Assembly (NCBI GenBank): GCA_030583665.1
Contig: CP129469.1
Span: 2,719,043-2,783,042, forward strand
DNA from: Candidatus Jettenia sp. AMX2
GTDB lineage: Bacteria > Planctomycetota > Brocadiia > Brocadiales > Brocadiaceae
Direction of reading: 5' to 3'
DNA: 64,000 bases
The translations under genes and the position numbers were made by a program. Within the stretch, counting starts at the first letter, position 1, and every line of letters starts with the position of its first letter. The notes under the pieces were generated by a model, which was not told where the DNA came from, searched no databases, and was given only the letters and a program-made list of their open reading frames with translations. Of this stretch, positions 43,634 to 52,944 are shown piece by piece.

Positions 43634-44890
43634 TTAACATGAAAAACAGGAAGCATTCGCGCGTTTTTTCTGAAGAAGTGTCAGATACAATTCTTCCAGC
43701 TCCTCATTCAAGCGATGAATGTCAAATTTTTGCTCCACCTGCTTCCTGCCTGCCTTACCCATCTCATTACAAATTTCAGGATGGTTGATCAGATACTCAA
43801 GGGAATCGGCAAGTGAAGCTGAATCCCTTTCCGGCACTAAAAAGCCCGATACACCATCGGTAACCAGTTCAGGTATTCCGCTGTGAAATGTACTTATCAC
43901 CGGTAATCCGGAAGCCATCGCCTCCTTTATAACATTTGGAATTCCTTCCTGGTCACCGGTTTCAGAGGTCAAACTAGGGGCAACCAGCACATGGACGTCC
44001 TCCAGCAAAAGCTTAATTTCTTCATGGGTTTTCCAGCCAAGTAATTTTATCTGCTGTTCAACACCTTTCTTTTCTATCATCTGCTTAAAATTCTCATATA
44101 GTACTCCATCTCCAATTATTTTATATTCTATTGTTTCCCCTTTTGAAATAAGACCTGCCACGGCCTCAAGAGCAAAAACTACCCCCTTTTTTTCAACCAA
44201 CCTCGCAATCGTCAGCACCTTTACAGGCTCGCCCGTTATCCGTTGCCTTTGAGAATATTCAAATTTTGAACAATCAATACCGTCATAAAGAACCACAATT
44301 TTCTTTTCGTCACAACCTTCCTGAATCAACCGTTCCTTTAGAGATTGGCATACCGGTAAAAATAAATCCCCCTCCCTGAACAATTCATGGTAAATCCCAA
44401 GATTTTCTTTCGGGATCATGGTTATATCATAACCCCGGATGGAAGTAACTATCTTGCAGTTAATAACACCAATTTGTTTTAATAATACTGCCTTCAGCCC
44501 AAGTGTACCGAAATGGCAATGGATTATGTCAAAAGGTCCTCTTTCGAAAAATGGAATACACTGGAAAAGCAGATAGAAATTCCATGCTTTTCTTCCATAC
44601 CTGAAGATATTCAAAGAACTGAATACTGCCTTATAATTGTTTAATGTATATTTCATTATGAAGAAAATACCTTTTAATAATCTGAATATTTTATTTTTGG
44701 GTATGCGATAATAGTAAGTCCTTTCTAATAAGCCATATTTTTTATAATCGTCATGGACTTTAATATCACTACCCGCCTTTTCGGCAAAAACATGGACATC
44801 ATGTCCTAAATTTATTAATCCTACAATCTGGTTTAGGACAAAGGTCTGGGATAAAGAAGGGACCTCGCCTACAATACATGCAATTTTCAC
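43634..44890 (-). CDS. GT4-family glycosyltransferase
   Basis: 418 residues. Opens MKIACIVGEVPSLSQTFVLN, like colanic-acid-type GT4 enzymes that carry SETFI/SQTFV in this place. The donor domain has VKVLTIARLVEKKGVVFAL, YKIIGDGVLYENF, LLGWKTHEEIKLLL and the EX7E element DQEGIPNVIKEAMASGLPVI. Likely adds a sugar to the O-antigen or exopolysaccharide. It is separated from the 50-63 kb cluster by insertion-sequence debris, so its original operon may have been broken. Donor unknown. Confidence 0.9.
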   Translation of the reverse strand: MKIACIVGEVPSLSQTFVLNQIVGLINLGHDVHVFAEKAGSDIKVHDDYKKYGLLERTYYYRIPKNKIFRLLKGIFFIMKYTLNNYKAVFSSLNIFRYGRKAWNFYLLFQCIPFFERGPFDIIHCHFGTLGLKAVLLKQIGVINCKIVTSIRGYDITMIPKENLGIYHELFREGDLFLPVCQSLKERLIQEGCDEKKIVVLYDGIDCSKFEYSQRQRITGEPVKVLTIARLVEKKGVVFALEAVAGLISKGETIEYKIIGDGVLYENFKQMIEKKGVEQQIKLLGWKTHEEIKLLLEDVHVLVAPSLTSETGDQEGIPNVIKEAMASGLPVISTFHSGIPELVTDGVSGFLVPERDSASLADSLEYLINHPEICNEMGKAGRKQVEQKFDIHRLNEELEELYLTLLQKKRANASCFSC

Positions 44891-45420
44891 TTGAAAAACA
44901 CCTCCGATCTTTCATACTGAGACCTTTGCTTTTTGCCATTCTGAGCGAAGAATCTCTTTTATTGTTCAAATACTCTAAGGAAATATTTCCTTCTGAAGTG
45001 CCTCAGGAAGATGGCTATGCATAGAACGATGACAGTCGCCCAATGAGTCCATAAGTAAAAACCGGCTCCTGCATCTGAAAAGAACCCGGTTTATTACCCA
45101 TCGCAGCCTTCTCATCCAGTGCGGCATCCTGAAATCCCTTGCCAGTTGGACTGTGCTGGTTCACCGTGAATTGGAATTTTCAGATTTAAAATAAGTTACT
45201 AAAGCTGGGGCTTTGCCCAAGACCCCCAGGGTTTTTTAAGGCATAAGAGGAACTCTTGATCGTCATAGTTTGGTTGTGAGAGAGAGAGGACAATATTTAT
45301 CCTCTCTCCGTAAGACGATCTGTCGTCCCTCGTTCGGTTATCCCTCTGCGGGTTGCTCCCCAGCAGAGCCCGCATCTGTTTTGCCGAACGGCAAGATACT
45401 ATTCCTTCACCTCCTTTCTG
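44891..45420. other. Intergenic stretch with possible coding debris
   Basis: No gene that I recognise. On the minus strand near 44970-45090 one frame reads like a membrane segment (FYLWTHWATVIVLCIAIFLR) and ends at a stop near 44968; it may be the tail of a lost gene. A palindrome GAGAGGACAATATTTATCCTCTC lies near 45282-45306. Confidence 0.3.
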
Positions 45421-46434
45421 TCAAGCGATTTTCCGTTTAGCCGCCCGTCGTTCCCTTGCTTCACTTAATTTACGGTCTCGCTCGGAAAAGATTTCTTTTT
45501 CACGTCCGAGCAATTTGTCCTGCGGGGCGATATAACCTATTGCACTATGTAATCGTTTCGTGTTGTAATGTGCGACGAACTCCTCCACAATTCGCCGGGC
45601 GTTTTGCAGGTTTACCGGGCAATAGGGGAGAATACTTTCCTGCTTTATTGTCTTGTGCCACCTTTCTATTTTCCCATTACTTTGAGGATAGAAAGGAGAA
45701 GTTTTTACATGCGTCATTCCACTTATCCGAATATACTCCTTGAAATCCTTTGCTATGAACTGCGGGCCATTGTCCGAAATGATTCTTGGCTCTGCATCTG
45801 GATATTTCTCTTTGGCCCGTTCCGGGATAATTTCCACCTCCGTTTCCTTCATCGTCTCCCGAATTTCCCAATGTACTATTTACCTGCTATAGCCGTCTAA
45901 AACGGCACAGAGATAATAAAACGTGCCACTGTCAGGTACGACACGTCTATGTGCCAGTGTTCATGCGGTCTTAAAGGCTGCACAAAACCCGTTCCTTTTT
46001 TGGATGGCTTCCTGTTCCATTCCCTCATTACTCCCCGGTACACACTTGATGGGTTACTGCCACAATGTCAGCATCCAGCATCATAAAGGTCAGTCTACGA
46101 TAACCTTCAAGAGGATACTCTTCATAATAGGCAAGAATCGCCTGTTTTTCCCACTCTTCAAGCCACGTATCACGCGGTATCCAGCCATTGTTCTCATTTA
46201 CTTTGCCGTAACGAGTCCTCCATTCATTGAACTTAGACAGCGATATACCAACTCATTTGGCGAACCGGTATTTCCGCTTTTTCAGACCACTGATTGACAA
46301 AATCAACCACCATATCCCTTGTATGGTGGGCAACCCAAATACCTTTTAGCTTGCCCCAAGACTTTTTTTTAGCGCTACGTGTCCTCTATCAGTTCTGACA
46401 ATACCTCGTTTTTGCGGGCAAGTTTCTTCTCTAG
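45421..46434 (-). pseudogene. IS3-family transposase orfB (rve integrase core), broken
   Basis: The intact last part (143 codons from 45852) has the second catalytic Asp in PRIISDNGPQFIAKDF and the Glu in QSNGKIERWHKTIKQ of the DDE core. Upstream the same protein continues but is interrupted: an in-frame TAA after VLDGYSR (near 45890), a frameshift near 45925 between DVSYLT and FYYLCAVL, stops near 46050 after VTHQVCTGE, and a stop near 46378. Conserved IS3 pieces EGYRRLTFMMLDADIVAV and LRPHEHWHIDVSYL are present. The element is therefore dead. It is also split from orfA by the MITE at 46435-46934. Confidence 0.85.
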
Positions 46435-46934
46435 CCTGGATTTTCACGCAAGCTAATTAACCTAAGTATTTTACCCAGTATTTTGGATTTGAGTAATACA
46501 AAATTACCCCAAATCCCTTATTTTAGCTGTTAATCTATACCACCATTTATCGAATATGCCAAGCTATTTATTTAGCTATTTATTTAAATCATATAGGTAT
46601 TATGCAGTTTACAATATTACAATAAATATTATGAATTTAACGAATAATCCTTGTATTATCTATATGTTAATTTATTATAGCATCATGGCTATTAAAACAA
46701 CTGAGCCACTTTCTGATGATAATTTAACCAATTGCCTAAGCGATAAGGCAAGGTTCTTTTTAGAACCAGGTTGTCAAATACAACGGCAATACGGGGTTTT
46801 AAGGACATATTTTGTTGAAAACCTTACTGTCTCAGCTATTTTCAGACATTTTGGTTATTTACCCCTGCTATTATTACCTTGAGTTAAAATTTTATGCTGA
46901 TTTCTTAGTTTAATTATTTACGTGAAAATCCAGG
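46435..46934. mobile_element. 500-bp non-autonomous element with TIRs and CTAG duplication, inserted in the IS3
   Basis: The ends CCTGGATTTTCACG and CGTGAAAATCCAGG are perfect inverted repeats and extend imperfectly (AATTAA-CTAAG). CTAG flanks both sides (46431-46434 and 46935-46938). Removing the element and one CTAG joins the IS3 frame exactly: KNKAFEL from the orfA side to LEKKLARKNEV on the other. The inside contains a short plus-strand frame (about 46686-46880) reading KARFFLEPGCQIQRQYGVLR and FGYLP, which resembles the N-terminus of a transposase, so this is a deletion derivative of a larger IS. The family (IS1380-like by end sequence and 4-bp duplication) is only a guess. Confidence 0.85.
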
Positions 46935-46956
46935 CTAGCTCAAATGCCTTATTCTT

Positions 46957-47163
46957 TCAGTCCTGGCACTCTTTGTCTTTCCCTTTCCCAAAGGCGTATA
47001 CGGCATTTGACAGCAATTCCTTCAGCCAACGATAGTACATGGTTGGCTGAATACCATTAGCGTTACACACATCCGAGAGTGTTTTCTTTTCGAGTAAATG
47101 TTGCTTCATTATCTCCACTCGTTTCTCCGGTAGATACCTTTTTCTCACACTTACTTCTTTCAT
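46957..47163 (-). pseudogene. IS3-family orfA (HTH), remnant
   Basis: 68 codons: KRYLPEKRVEIMKQHLLEKK then TLSDVCNANGIQPTMYYRWL, a helix-turn-helix of the IS3/IS911 orfA or transposase_8 type. It begins just after an AAAGGAGGGAAAA ribosome binding site. Its continuation past 46957 is shifted and then interrupted by the 500-bp element, so the pair orfA-orfB is not functional. Confidence 0.75.
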
Positions 47164-47195
47164 TTTTCCCTCCTTTGAAATAGTTTAAGTATAGC

Positions 47196-47390
47196 TTATT
47201 TCAATAAGAGAATTTCCATTTCCGTCTGAAGCAAAACAGCATCAGCATCGAATATCTTGATTACCGTATTGTTTTTTAGATTAAATATTTTATATCCTTT
47301 ATGCACATGAATACCAAAGTGTCCATATACGGGTAATTGTATTGTCTCTAAATTTCGTAACCCAAGCCGGCATTGTATAAGTAAAGAATC
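47196..47390 (-). pseudogene. Fragment of a phosphotransferase-like gene, cut at both ends
   Basis: About 60 codons read LGLRNLETIQLPVYGHFGIH and KGYKIFN...VIKIFDADAVLLQTEMEIL. The corresponding region of the protein at 51680-52846 is FGFQNIDSLVELPLYGQICV, KGYKIFD...VIKVYRDD. So this is a piece of a paralogue, truncated on its 3' side by the IS3 element and on its 5' side at the hairpin at 47390-47408. Confidence 0.7.
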
Positions 47391-47636
47391 CACCCGCAGA
47401 GCAGGTGGCTTTGGGTTTACCCCTATAAGGGGATAAGTTTACCCTTCGGTAATCATTATACAATTTGGAAGTATTTCTGTCTTATGTAGGGATAACAACG
47501 TTTTTCCCGTTTGCTTCAAAAAGGCATCCTTGATTTACAAGATTTTAAATACTAAGACAGTTCTGCAATAGTTAATGAAAGTTATAACTGGCATAGCCTT
47601 AGTTCTCTAACCACGCCCAGAGGACGTGGTTTTTTA
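47390..47636. mobile_element. Possible IS200/IS605-type non-autonomous element (two end hairpins)
   Basis: A hairpin at 47390-47408 (CCACCCGCAGAGCAGGTGG) and another at 47609-47635 (ACCACG-loop-CGTGGT with a T run) bound about 245 bases without a gene. Subterminal hairpins with a CCCAGAGG-type loop are typical of IS200/IS605 ends. The left hairpin sits exactly where the phosphotransferase fragment loses similarity. No transposase remains, so this is tentative; the right hairpin alone also qualifies as a plus-strand terminator. Confidence 0.4.
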
Positions 47637-47658
47637 ATTTAGAATAAAATAATGTTTA

Positions 47659-47763
47659 TTAAGTTGTTTTTGATAATATACCAATAATACTTTGAGCAAA
47701 GCCTTTTCCACCAAGGTATATTTGTCTTACGCCAGGGTTGGACAGTAACCAATGCATTGCTTT
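47659..47763 (-). pseudogene. Unidentified coding-like fragment
   Basis: A minus-strand frame ending at TAA 47661-47659 reads KAMHWLLSNPGVRQIYLGGK then GFAQSIIGILSKTT. It looks like the C-terminus of a protein, but upstream the frame is lost in a run of T. I cannot assign a family. The rest of 47764-48010 shows nothing clear. Confidence 0.3.
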
Positions 47764-48010
47764 AAAAAAAAAGCATCCAGATAAAGAAAAAGATGTTTTG
47801 CTGGAGAGGAAAATAGTAGCCATTTATCTTTACATATTTGTACAGAAGTGATTTGCCTGATTTCATATTACACATTTCAGAATTTGTTCATTAAATTGTG
47901 TTTATAAACTTTGTCTTTGTCCGCCATTAGTTCGGACAGGTAGCAGGAACTTTTCCAGGGAGGCAGTCCGATATCGCCGCGGAATGAAGAGATTATGTCC
48001 TGTTCGTAGT

Positions 48011-48526
48011 CTATTTCTCAGCAATGAGCAGGACTTCCTTCTTTAAATCCGGAATAGTAACCTTCCTGTATCCGACTTCTTTCAGTATCTCGATCATTTC
48101 TGCAAAGTTATACTCCCTGATGTATGATGCCATGGGACTGACACCAACACCTTTGAGATAAAAATTCTTCGTAAAATCATGGGGACCGCTATTCTTTCCC
48201 GGTGTCCAGAAATAATATCTCCCTTCTTCATTCAATACCCTCGGCACTTCCCGAAAGTGCATTAAGGCATCGTCCGGATGGAGATGCTCTATGACATCAT
48301 TAGAGTATGCAAATAACCTTTTCGAATCCCTGTACCCAAGTTGTCTGGCTTCATCGGTACATTGACGGTTGAATGTCCATCTCTTGAGAAGGCCTAATCT
48401 TGCCGCTAATTTCACCACCAACAAATTCCTTAAACCGGCATCTTCACTCCTGAGGAGGCCTGATTTCACTGCTATTTTCACCAGATGTTTTTTGAGGGTA
48501 TGTTTAAACTCTTGCCACGATTTCAT
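48011..48526 (-). CDS. Methyltransferase-like protein lacking the SAM-binding motif, probably truncated
   Basis: 171 residues. The C-terminal two thirds (YSNDVIEHLHPDDALMHFRE, VLNEEGRYYFWTPGKNSGPH, EMIEILKEVGYRKV) match the second half of a class I methyltransferase of the methyltransf_23 type. The glycine-rich motif I that normally lies 60-70 residues before DVIEHL is missing: the N-terminal part goes straight from GLLKRWTFNRQCTDEARQ to that block. This suggests an internal deletion. Probably not active as a SAM enzyme; it may be a decayed gene that still has an open frame. Confidence 0.6.
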   Translation of the reverse strand: MKSWQEFKHTLKKHLVKIAVKSGLLRSEDAGLRNLLVVKLAARLGLLKRWTFNRQCTDEARQLGYRDSKRLFAYSNDVIEHLHPDDALMHFREVPRVLNEEGRYYFWTPGKNSGPHDFTKNFYLKGVGVSPMASYIREYNFAEMIEILKEVGYRKVTIPDLKKEVLLIAEK

Positions 48527-48694
48527 ATCATACTATCGATATTTGCCTTACAGCAGAAATCGCCTGCCAATTCACATAATAAAATAAAAAATTCCTCTAT
48601 AAAAATCTTTGATGGGCTTTCGGTTTTCGATCATATCAATACCACCCATGTCAACTAAAAATATCGATACAAAAAACTAAATTGTTACAAAACT

Positions 48695-49474
48695 TCAACC
48701 CCGGATTTTAAAGCGCATGTCGCTAAGAAATGGAAACCTCGCACGAGTTTCGGCAACTTGCAGGGGATTAATCATACAGGTTGTGAATTCATCAGCATCA
48801 TTACCCGAGCAAATTTCCATTCCCGAAGGATCAATAACTCTTGAGGCGCCGGGATAATGGATTCCGTTGCCATCTGTTCCGGTACGATTCACTCCAATTA
48901 CAAAACATTGGTTTTCAATAGCCCGCGCTTTCAATAGTGTTACCCAATGTTCCTTTCTTGAAGAAGGCCAGTTAGCAATCACAAATATGGCTTGCACATC
49001 TTTAGCGATACTTCTGAACACTTCAGGAAATCTCAGGTCATAACATATAAAAATACTCGCTGACATTCCTTCTATATTGAAAATGACCGTATCATTCCCG
49101 GCTGTATAATGTTGATCTTCACTTGCAAAAGAAAATGGATGTATCTTTACATACCTGGCAATACGTTCACCTTTCCGGTCAAATACAACAGCCAAATTTT
49201 TCCCTTTCTTACCATCGGATGCCTTTGCCGGAAACCCGGCAATCAAATTTATTTCATACCTTTTTGCCATATCCGACAATACAGAAGCAGTTTCACCGCT
49301 CTCGTCTTCTACAATCGTTGGAATGTTCATTGAAAATCCGGTATTAAACATTTCAGGAAAGACAACGATATCACATTTTTCATGTGAAGCCTTTTTTATA
49401 AATTCTTCTGCTCTTTCACCGTTTATTTTTTTTGATTCCCACCTAATGTCTAATTGTACTAATGCTATTTTCAC
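48695..49474 (-). CDS. Nitrilase-superfamily amidase (omega-amidase/YafV-like)
   Basis: I choose the GTG at 49472-49474 (VKIALVQLDIRWESKK), because the longer open frame upstream only runs through a repeat hairpin. About 259 residues, as expected. The catalytic triad is visible: Glu in IVVFPEMFNTGFSMN, Lys in RYVKIHPFSFASEDQHY and Cys in IFICYDLRFPEVFR. The KIHPFSF sequence and length are those of the omega-amidase group, which hydrolyses alpha-ketoglutaramate or similar amides in amino-acid repair. It has no obvious link with its neighbours and is flanked by decayed insertion sequences. Confidence 0.88.
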   Translation of the reverse strand: MKIALVQLDIRWESKKINGERAEEFIKKASHEKCDIVVFPEMFNTGFSMNIPTIVEDESGETASVLSDMAKRYEINLIAGFPAKASDGKKGKNLAVVFDRKGERIARYVKIHPFSFASEDQHYTAGNDTVIFNIEGMSASIFICYDLRFPEVFRSIAKDVQAIFVIANWPSSRKEHWVTLLKARAIENQCFVIGVNRTGTDGNGIHYPGASRVIDPSGMEICSGNDADEFTTCMINPLQVAETRARFPFLSDMRFKIRG

Positions 49475-49495
49475 CTGAAAATCCTTCCCTGTGTC

Positions 49496-49515
49496 ATTCC
49501 CGTGAAAACGGGAAT
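49496..49515. repeat. Short hairpin ATTCCCGT-GAAA-ACGGGAAT
   Basis: Perfect 8-bp arms with a GAAA loop, of the common TCATTCCCGCGAAAGCGGGA-type extragenic repeat. It lies 20 bases upstream of the amidase start. Confidence 0.65.
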
Positions 49516-49639
49516 CATCTCTTCTGGTTCCGGGGGATATCCAAAAAGTTTTAAAAATCGAATTTAATATGCTATTATGTAAAAGCAATTCATGAATTGC
49601 TACTACTAGTAAAGCGTTCATAAAATAAAATGGCAACAG

Positions 49640-50519
49640 TTACACCATGACATCATCGAGTTTGTATTTCCATTTGAACACAACAGGGTCAGCATTCACC
49701 TCGTCGAGATATTTTTCGATCCTCTGCTTTAACTCTGCCTTGGAACTCACACGCAAAGAACGGAGGAATGCACGGATCATCTTGCTAAAGAAAATTTCAA
49801 CCAGGTTTAGCCATGACCCATGCTTTGGGGTATATATAAATTCGAAACGGTTGGGTTTCCCTTTAAGCCAAGCCATTGTTTCTTTGGAAATATGATTGGA
49901 GGATTATCCAGTATGATTCGCAATTTCCAATCCGATGGGTAGTAGGAGTCTGCCATGGCAAGAAACTCGATAAACTCCCTGCTACGATGGCGGTCTCTTA
50001 CCAGCCCCAGGACGTGTCCGTCATATAAATCAATGCCTGCCAGGAGTGAAACAGTCCCATGGCGCTTGTATTCATAATCTCTACCCCAGCCAGCATATTT
50101 CCCGGGCACCGGCGCCAGATCGGGTGCAATGTTTGCAATGGTCTGGATACCTGGTTTTTCATCGTAAGACAGGACCGTGTGATTGTTCTGTTCCCCCTGA
50201 AAGCCTTCTTCTCGTCTCTGTTGAACCTCTTTGTAGACCACAAGCACTTGGGCAATTTTTTCCTCATATTCACTGTCCCGTCTTTCAAGATAGTAGGCGG
50301 TTTTATGTGCTTTGACATCAACTTTCGAAAGAATATTATGAAGACCACTCTTTCCCATACGACTCAACGCAGGGTGGCTGGCTTCAATGGCTTTTTCCCG
50401 GATGTGCTTCGCCAATTAGGCAATCGTCCATCGCTCGGCCGCATACCCGTGCTCAGAGGGTTTGGTGCAAGCTAAATGAATGACCCATGCTTTGTCTTCA
50501 TCGGTAATTACAGGAGGTA
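49640..50519 (-). pseudogene. IS630-family transposase, broken
   Basis: Conserved pieces in order: NLPPVITDEDKAWVIHLACT, YAAERWTIA, then an in-frame TAA (near 50416), LAKHIREKAIEASHPALSRM, HTVLSYDEKPGIQTIAN (first Asp of the DDE core), RDRHRSREFIEFLAMAD, LRIILDN (second Asp), a frameshift near 49890, and AWLKGKPNRFEFIYTPKHGS then WLNLVEIFFSKM (catalytic Glu). A nonsense codon and a frameshift make it inactive. The N-terminus begins right at the end of the neighbouring glycosyltransferase gene (stop at 50522), so the insertion may have altered that gene's 3' end. Confidence 0.85.
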
Positions 50520-50521
50520 AA

Positions 50522-51508
50522 TTATTCGAATCTCTTTTTATCTCTCACATAATACCTTATATTCCTTATTAATGACACAAAATATCTTATGATATGTTTT
50601 GGAAAATCCCTGATGAATATCTTTTTTAACTCCTTCTTCACATCCTCAGGAATATTTCTTATCATACGCATTATATCTTCCCATTCAAAACAAGCACATT
50701 TAGTTATCAAAAAACTCACAATTGCACGAGCATAATACATTCTTAAATAGTCCAACTCATCCTTGTCAAAACTTATACTTTTATAATTACTTAAATTCTT
50801 ATATCCAAAATCTAAATACTCCAATATATGAAATCCGTGCTTAACTAAATAATAGAATCCCCCTTTTCTATCATTCCCTACTTTTGTCAGAACATAATGA
50901 ACAAAACCGAGCTTGTACTTGTCCAGCAGCTTGAATACTAATTCTACATCACTCTGATTATATTTGTTGTTAAATCCATTGAACTCAAAAAAAACACTTT
51001 TTTTATATATGACACTATTTGGAGAACCATCGGCAACATGCAGTTTCCGCAGGATTTGCTGTTTCAATATCTCTGCGCCATTAAAAACATTCTGCTCGAT
51101 CGGCAAGCCCATGCCTTTTACATAACCAGCTATACGATATGCTGATACAATACCAATCTGCTCGTCCATCTCGCCGACCTTTACCATTTTTTCAACGCAA
51201 TCAGGGAACAAATAATCATCAGCCAATGCATACTTTATCCATTTGGAATTATTTGAGCAATAGCCAGCACATAAATTAAAGTTATCCTCCATGCATACTG
51301 TTTTTTCATTGCGATATACTTTAATACGGGGATCTTTCATCCTGTATTTTTCGATGATCAATGGTGTATTATCGGTAGAAGCATTATCTACAATTATATA
51401 TTCAAAATTCTCATAGGTTTGATTCAGCACTCCTTTAATACAACCTTCAAGGTGTTCCTCTCCGTTATACACAGGAGTGCAAATACTGACGAAGGGTTTG
51501 TTATCCAT
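50522..51508 (-). CDS. GT2-family glycosyltransferase
   Basis: 328 residues with GT-A motifs: VSICTPVYNGEEHLEGCIKG, FEYIIVDNASTDNTPLIIEK, and KYALADDYLFPDC as the DxD-like site. GSPNSVIYKKSVFFEFNGF and NQSDVELVFKLL correspond to the acceptor-binding and ED-type catalytic regions. The C-terminus is basic (IRYYVRDKKRFE) and ends next to the IS630 remnant, so the last residues may not be original. Part of the O-antigen-type cluster; donor unknown. Confidence 0.87.
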   Translation of the reverse strand: MDNKPFVSICTPVYNGEEHLEGCIKGVLNQTYENFEYIIVDNASTDNTPLIIEKYRMKDPRIKVYRNEKTVCMEDNFNLCAGYCSNNSKWIKYALADDYLFPDCVEKMVKVGEMDEQIGIVSAYRIAGYVKGMGLPIEQNVFNGAEILKQQILRKLHVADGSPNSVIYKKSVFFEFNGFNNKYNQSDVELVFKLLDKYKLGFVHYVLTKVGNDRKGGFYYLVKHGFHILEYLDFGYKNLSNYKSISFDKDELDYLRMYYARAIVSFLITKCACFEWEDIMRMIRNIPEDVKKELKKIFIRDFPKHIIRYFVSLIRNIRYYVRDKKRFE

Positions 51509-51679
51509 ATCTTCTTTCTATCTAATAAATCAAATTTGACAATTGACTATAAAAATATCATCTCTTTCAATTCCTATATAGTAATGTTAAAACAAAATAT
51601 CACTTTTATTATATTAGGAAACCCTGTGTTTTCTATAAAAGCCAACTATGCTACGTGAAATTTTGTTTTGAGACTACTA

Positions 51680-52846
51680 CTATATCTTCACGGCATCCTC
51701 TGCTGAAATCTCTTCGTAAGAATTAAATACTTCGATATAATATAGCATCTCATCCATGATATTTAACTTTGTGTCATATTTCTCGCGTTCTACAAGCATA
51801 AAGATTCGTTCAATATAAAAAAACCAGCGGTACATTCTCTCAAAAGATTTTAGGCTCTCAGAAATGTCAGGAGTTATCACATCTAATTTAGACAAGTAAA
51901 ATGAAAGAGCCATATTAATCTCCGGACTTAATTTGTCAAGAGGAAGTTTCTGATGAAGGGGGCGGAAAAATAAGTAACTATAAAAATCAAACAAGGCAGA
52001 CCGGAAGGTTGCACTTTCCCAATCAATAACTTTTATCCCATGCCTTGTATTCAGGATATTTGTTGGGCAGAAATCTCCATGAGTAAAAACAAGAAAGAGG
52101 GATAAATTCCCTTCGGAATGTACCCGTTCATCCATCACGTGAATAAAATCCAATATCTTATCCCTTTTCTTTACATCAAATTCGTCCCTCCAGAAAGTAT
52201 CAGTCACTAATATATTTTTCATCTCACAAACATAATCAAGTGTATTTTTCACTATTGGTGACTGTGATAATATCAAACTCTCAAGACACGGCACAATATA
52301 TTTATAAAACTTTTTTAACAATGTTTTCTGATCTGGGTAATAGCCAGAATGGTCTAGAAAACCAATAACATACTCTTCTTCATACCATCGTTCTTTGATG
52401 TTTATTCTTCTTATAGAGGGAGCAAAATCAAAGAGATGGCCTTTTTGCAAATACTCTATTTCGTTTGCAATAGTTGTCATGTCAACGTCATCCCTGTATA
52501 CTTTTATCACTATCCCGCGACGATGATCAAAAATTTTATATCCTTTATTGACGAGTACACATATTTGCCCGTACAAAGGTAACTCTACCAATGAATCAAT
52601 ATTTTGAAAACCAAATTTGTATTTTATAAAACTGATGAACGTAAAAATGCTTGTGTAGAAATAAAATATATATTTTCGAATCTTGATCTTAATCCATCGT
52701 GTCGAATATTTTTTAAAAAAAATACTATTACCACAAATGGTATTTTTCTTAAAAAACAACACCCAGAACAACATAAATGGGCTCTGTTGTAAACAAAAAA
52801 AACGACCACTTTCCGTAAATCTTATATATTGTAATTTACGCAACAC
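51680..52846 (-). CDS. APH/choline-kinase-like phosphotransferase
   Basis: 388 residues. The kinase-like fold shows the Brenner motif HGDFCPTNIL (His256, Asp258, Asn263) and the metal-binding VIDWE (Asp275), as in aminoglycoside phosphotransferase and choline-kinase enzymes. The N-lobe includes KGYKIFDHRRGIVIKVYRDD with the ATP-binding lysine. The first 60 residues are basic and hydrophobic and the true start may lie further in. In O-antigen loci such enzymes phosphorylate sugars or alditols; here the substrate is unknown. A fragment of a paralogue occurs at 47196-47390. Confidence 0.75.
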   Translation of the reverse strand: MLRKLQYIRFTESGRFFCLQQSPFMLFWVLFFKKNTICGNSIFFKKYSTRWIKIKIRKYIFYFYTSIFTFISFIKYKFGFQNIDSLVELPLYGQICVLVNKGYKIFDHRRGIVIKVYRDDVDMTTIANEIEYLQKGHLFDFAPSIRRINIKERWYEEEYVIGFLDHSGYYPDQKTLLKKFYKYIVPCLESLILSQSPIVKNTLDYVCEMKNILVTDTFWRDEFDVKKRDKILDFIHVMDERVHSEGNLSLFLVFTHGDFCPTNILNTRHGIKVIDWESATFRSALFDFYSYLFFRPLHQKLPLDKLSPEINMALSFYLSKLDVITPDISESLKSFERMYRWFFYIERIFMLVEREKYDTKLNIMDEMLYYIEVFNSYEEISAEDAVKI

Positions 52847-52944
52847 AATTTATTTTCCCCCTCATCAATTAAGGATTTTCTTACGAAAAACACTTACCAG
52901 ACCAACAATTCAATGTATAAAAAAACCGTTTATTACCTGTCCTC

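Noticed and set aside
47609-47636. Stand-alone plus-strand terminator
   Set aside because: The hairpin with T run would qualify, but no plus-strand gene precedes it; I list it as a possible mobile-element end instead.
49475-49636. N-terminal extension of the amidase from 49636
   Set aside because: The extra residues are encoded by the hairpin repeat at 49496-49515 and neighbouring intergenic sequence; family members start at the KIALVQ strand.
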